Shown here piece after piece: positions 60,150-64,000 of a stretch of DNA of 64,000 nucleotides (the stretch's first letter is position 1; every line of letters begins with the position of its first letter). The DNA is from Warburgia ugandensis (taxonomy: Eukaryota > Streptophyta > Magnoliopsida > Canellales > Canellaceae). The stretch covers positions 44,023,880-44,087,879 of the forward strand of contig CP141132.1 of the NCBI GenBank assembly GCA_035236585.1, in the 5' to 3' direction. A program made the translations under genes and the position numbers. The notes below the pieces were generated by a model that ran no database searches, was not told where the DNA came from, and saw only the letters and a program-made list of their open reading frames with translations.

Positions 60150-60166
60150 CCCTGACAATGGCTCCA
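60150..60166 (-). other. T4 primer-binding site (decayed)
   Basis: The minus strand reads TGGAGCCATTGTCAGGG, six bases inside the LTR edge at 60173. The spacing is the same as in T1 (12023 to 12030). The start resembles the tRNA-Asp-type site TGGCGCC with one difference. Confidence 0.6.
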
Positions 60167-60172
60167 AAAACT

Positions 60173-62473
60173 TGTTGTGTGTTAAATTATTATTGAGGTA
60201 TAGATTGTACAAATATAAATCAATCCCAAGAGGACTCAAAAAAAAAAAATGTTAGAATTTTAATTAAAACCTATATTAAATCATTTTAACTAACCTAATG
60301 AATTTAAGAAAATAATTCAAATAAACATAATAATACTGAAGGAGATAAAATTACCAAAACTTCTTAATCTAGGGTTTAGAATCCACCATTCTAAATTCAC
60401 ATATATTCAATATTAAGCAAATTAGAATTTTAGATTACACATGTTAATAATTATCAATGAATTAGAAACACAAAGGATATTATCACTAAAAGCCCCAATT
60501 TCTCAATTCTAAGATTTTGCATAATTTAGTACATTATTCAGAGTACAACTTATCTTCTTAGGGTACAAATTATCTAAGATTCTCTATACTAAATTAATTA
60601 ACCTAACTTATCTAGTTTCTAATACCACATGTATATGTTAATTTACTATCCTAAAGATGATAACTAAGAACATAAGGTTACTTAAAGCTAAATGTACCTA
60701 AATCTAATGTGGTTTCATCCTAACCCTAGGGGGAAAATTTAGCTTAACATTATTTAATTCTAAAACTTATATAATAAGTCCAGCCTAATAACCTAAGTTA
60801 CTCTGATGCAAATTACTGTAAGCAAATAAAAAGAACTTAAATAACAATTATCTAATGCAACAACTAATAAGCAATGAAATAAGAAGAAATTTTATTAATA
60901 AATAATTCAAAGAAATTATAATGAACTAAATACAAGAACAAATGTAAACACTTCCTATGGAGTGGACGAGCTATCACCAACTTTTTTTCCATGTCACTCA
61001 ACGAGATTGCCTTTGAATCTTTCCACACCACACTACCACTTTGCTTACAACAAAACACCTAAGATACCACCCAATAGCCACAATTCTAGGAGAGAGCCAA
61101 TTACTCCCAACCACACATCCAAATTAGAATCCAATAGACAGGTAAGGGAGGGAAGATGGAGATGTTTAGGCATGGAGGTGAGGGAGAAAAGATGGGGAAG
61201 ACAGGTGTTCTTAAGATGCCAAGAAGAATGAAAAAGATGGTGCATTGGGTTTAAGGGAGATAGGAGGTGTGTTTATGCATGGAGTTTAGAAAAATAGAGT
61301 AAGGGTGAGTGCATTGAGAAAACTTGGAAAAAGAGTGGCTACATGGGATGCCAGAATGAAAGGGAGAGATTGGAATAGGTGGAGAGATAGTAGGAGGGGA
61401 TTAGCATGGATGTAAGGAAGTAATAGGGAATGGGAATGACTAGGAGTTTAAGAGTTAAAAAAACAAATGGACAAAGGATGCATTCAATGAAAGGAATAGA
61501 AGTGAGAGAGGTTAGTGTGTTGGATGGCTTAAGAAAGTAGGATGGGAAAGTGGTTATGCATGAAATGTATGAGAAGAATGGAATGAAAGTGGGTGGTATG
61601 CATTGAATTAAGTGAGGAATGGAAGGCATGGATGAGAGTGAGAGAGAGAATTGGAACTTAAGGCTTTCATTACAAAAAATCCCATGAGCCTCCAATTCCT
61701 CTTATTCTTGACGTGAAAGCCTTCCTCCTTATGTCTCTCCTTCTTCCTTTGCTTTTATAAGTACCATTCCCTATATTTCTTTCCTTCTTTTCCCTCCTCA
61801 ACATCACACCTAGCTCATTTAATCTCTCATCCTTATCATTAAATCACACATAGCTTATCTTATCTCCCTTAAGATCATGTGTAATTCTAATATGGAGGGA
61901 CAAGGTCTCTTTCCTTCTTTGAAGATCACATACAACACATTCTTACAAACTCTCATAGCCCACTATTTTTCCCTCCCTTTCATGATCCACTTTAGCCCAC
62001 CTTCTTTTTCTCCTTGAGAGCACATTTTCACCCCATTGGAAATTATGCTGGAACCTCAAAAAATGGTGAGTAGCCTACCAAAATTTTCTCCATCCATAGC
62101 CTTCAACTTTGTCTCTCATACATGCTTCATTCCCATTGGTCCACCCTAGCATTCCCTTAGTTCTCTCATGGCAGACAATTCTTATTGGATTCATACTCGA
62201 ATATTCTTAATGGAGGACAGATCTTGGCCATTGTTTCTTTAAAAGAGTGGATGAGCAGCGTCCAATCTCTGGCTTGCTTGTTTCACAAATAAATCTTTAC
62301 ATGTGAATTCATTGTTTGTGATTCTAGATTCACTTAGAAGTTCCCAAGGTGGTGGAATGGTTGCATAGGTGCACAAGAAATTTACCACTATTACTTTTGA
62401 TAAAGACACCCTTTTTTGCATGGATAAGGTATGTCAAATGCATGGGGTATTTTATAGTGCTGAATTTGACATC
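60173..62473 (-). repeat. T4 5' LTR (Athila-like, diverged)
   Basis: The left edge at 60173 is fixed by the adjacent primer site and by a tgttgtgtgttaaat end that matches the family A tail. The right edge is placed at 62473, where the minus strand reads GGGGG followed by TGTAGATGTC. This resembles a polypurine tract against an LTR start. That edge is less sure than the left one. The rest of the LTR is only weakly similar to the other family A LTRs. It includes purine-rich stretches at about 61140-61660. No gene is supported. Confidence 0.55.
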
Positions 62474-64000
62474 TACACCCCCGTAGCATTCTAAACTTTA
62501 AGACTTCATAGTTTATGGCATGTGGGTTCATGGCTTTGCTCAAATTGCATAATTGCTCTCTTTTAGGGTTTCAATGGCCAAAAAGAACATTTTATTTCAA
62601 CTATACCTTGATCCTCTAAAATTTGAAAGAAACCCTAACTAGTGATGTTCAAGATAAATCCATGGTTAAAATTTCTAAATCTAGGGATATTATTTCTAAC
62701 ATTTATATGTATGTCAAAACTCATGCAATCTCAGAAAAATTCATGAGGAAACCTCACATTTTATTTAAAATAACCCATGCTTGTTTGAAAAACCCTAGTC
62801 TAGAGAGTTACAGAGCCCCTTACTTAAAGATCACCAACTCCTAATGTCTTCTATAGTTTTCTTATCCATGATTGAATCACACACAAGCAATCTTCCTTCA
62901 ACTCAATGTTTCTCCACCTTTCTCACCTTTTCTCTCACTAAAAATCTCCATGATTTTTCTCTTTTTTTCTAGGTTTCTATCAAGTGGAGAACACCATCCA
63001 AAGAATTTTCTAAGGCTAGTATCCCACACTTAAATCGATATTAGGATTTCCATGTGCAAGTGCTTTGCTTAATGCCCAAGGTGTGTTAATGTTTTCCAAT
63101 TTCAATTACACATTTTTAATATTTTGGAAAGCTTAAACTCAGCTGAGATGCTCCCTTTTAAACATATAGAAAGTCTCCTTCTCAGCCCTACATTCCTTAC
63201 CTAAGTCCCCTTCATTCATTCCTAAACTTTGGCATGAAATTTCCTAAGTGGGTAGGCATCCCACACCTAGGTGACTCCACTCTTACTTGGTTACCTATCA
63301 TCCTAGCTAGGTAACCCTAATAATAATGTCTAAGAAACTTTTTATTTTGTGTATACAACTTTTTTCACTAGGTGATCTAGTCCATTTGATCACCAATTTA
63401 TTAGATAATTCAATCACGATGAAATCCATCATGATCTCAAATGCCCCCCCATGTTCTACTATAGGAAAGTTTCTAATTTCATATCCAATGTGAGTTTCAT
63501 GAAATGTAAGCTAACAAACCTTAATCTAATTTAAAACCATCATCCAAGACTTAATAAACATCCACCATGGAGTAGAGGCCTAAAAAATAAGATGCCTTCC
63601 CCTATAACTTGGCTATCAAATCTCACTTGGTATCCCTATAGTGAGACATTTTTAAACCTTATTCAATTTGACCAAAGTGGCACATTTGGCCTATCACTCA
63701 CATAGATTTCATGCCTCACATCCTAACAATTGGATTATAACACTTAAGATATTTAGGTGTTTAAAAATATATTCTAAACCTCGCATATGTATGATATCAT
63801 CATTCACATGACTTTATCTCAAATAACCACATTTATAATGAAGATATCATGCAATTAAAAATTTAGGGTATTACATTTATAACAAATGAATTAGTAGTTA
63901 GCATTTTAAGTACATATGTTCTACCAGTAAATCCCTAGACTAATTAAATTATTAGGCTAGCTTTTAATCATTAAAACAAATTAGCTAAATAACTTAATAA
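62474..64000. other. Unassigned AT-rich sequence
   Basis: I recognise no gene here. There is a 73-residue open frame at 62623-62844 without recognisable motifs. Near 63860-63876 the minus strand reads TGTAATACCCTAAATTTTT, like the start of a minus-strand Gypsy LTR, but I could not find the other end or a matching duplication. Pyrimidine-rich sequence at about 62890-62980 resembles the CT-rich leaders of the LTRs. It is most likely further repeat DNA. Confidence 0.45.

Noticed and set aside
62623-62844. 73-residue open frame as a possible small host gene
   Set aside because: No motif, no visible splice context or promoter, and AT-rich composition like the surrounding repeat DNA.
1-64000. CRISPR-like or satellite arrays, tRNA genes, bacterial-type operons or a new defence system
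   Set aside because: No regularly spaced repeats, no tRNA-shaped sequence beyond primer-binding sites, and no coding content beyond Gypsy gag and pol. I saw nothing that would support such a system.

Overview
The window is plant nuclear DNA, most likely pericentromeric or other heterochromatin of a flowering plant with many LTR retrotransposons. It is AT-rich. The recognisable proteins are Ty3/Gypsy gag and pol pieces of plant lineages: a Tekay/Del-type chromovirus and Athila/Tat-type elements. I could support no host gene, tRNA, rRNA, CRISPR array or bacterial-type operon. Nearly all of the 64 kb is explained as LTR elements inserted into one another, and I treat them as fossils. The species cannot be told from the sequence.

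Layout from left to right. 1-1972 is the 3' part of a plus-strand Athila-like LTR that runs off the window. 1973-19570 is a minus-strand Athila-like element (called T1): 5' LTR 12030-19570, primer-binding site 12001-12023 and a shrunken internal region down to 1973. T1 carries three later solo LTRs, each with a perfect 5-bp target duplication: 2782-5428 (cttta), 7835-10507 (aaaag) and 14244-19150 (gaatg). 19571-21546 is a gag-pol piece of an older element (T2) that T1 interrupted in its reverse transcriptase. 21547-47945 is another Athila-like element (T3), with 3' LTR 21547-23351, pol 25168-29233 and gag/leader 46102-47945.

Inside T3 gag lies the best-preserved element, a minus-strand Tekay chromovirus at 29239-46096. 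It has 4.86-kb LTRs, an iMet-type primer site, a polypurine tract and a perfect ctagg target duplication. A solo LTR at 37295-39777 (duplication agttg) sits inside its protease region. 47946-62473 is a further Athila-like element (T4): 5' LTR 60173-62473, leader, gag and pol. It is cut by an LTR at 51439-53203 and by a 4.36-kb solo LTR at 55166-59520 (duplication tgatt). 62474-64000 is unassigned.

The nesting gives a relative order of insertion: T2/T4 oldest, then T3, then the Tekay element, then the family B LTR inside it. T1 went into T2 and was later hit three times. Five insertions survive only as solo LTRs, so recombination between LTRs has been removing DNA here. The most unusual architecture is that the same LTR/gag junction appears twice, 30 kb apart (21547 and 51439). 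This suggests that T2 and T4 are halves of one element rearranged by unequal exchange. No new coding system was found. The most interesting unexplained signals are in the LTRs: a palindromic TATA box, covarying hairpins, CpG-dense blocks, and a shared reading frame just after the promoter in family B.
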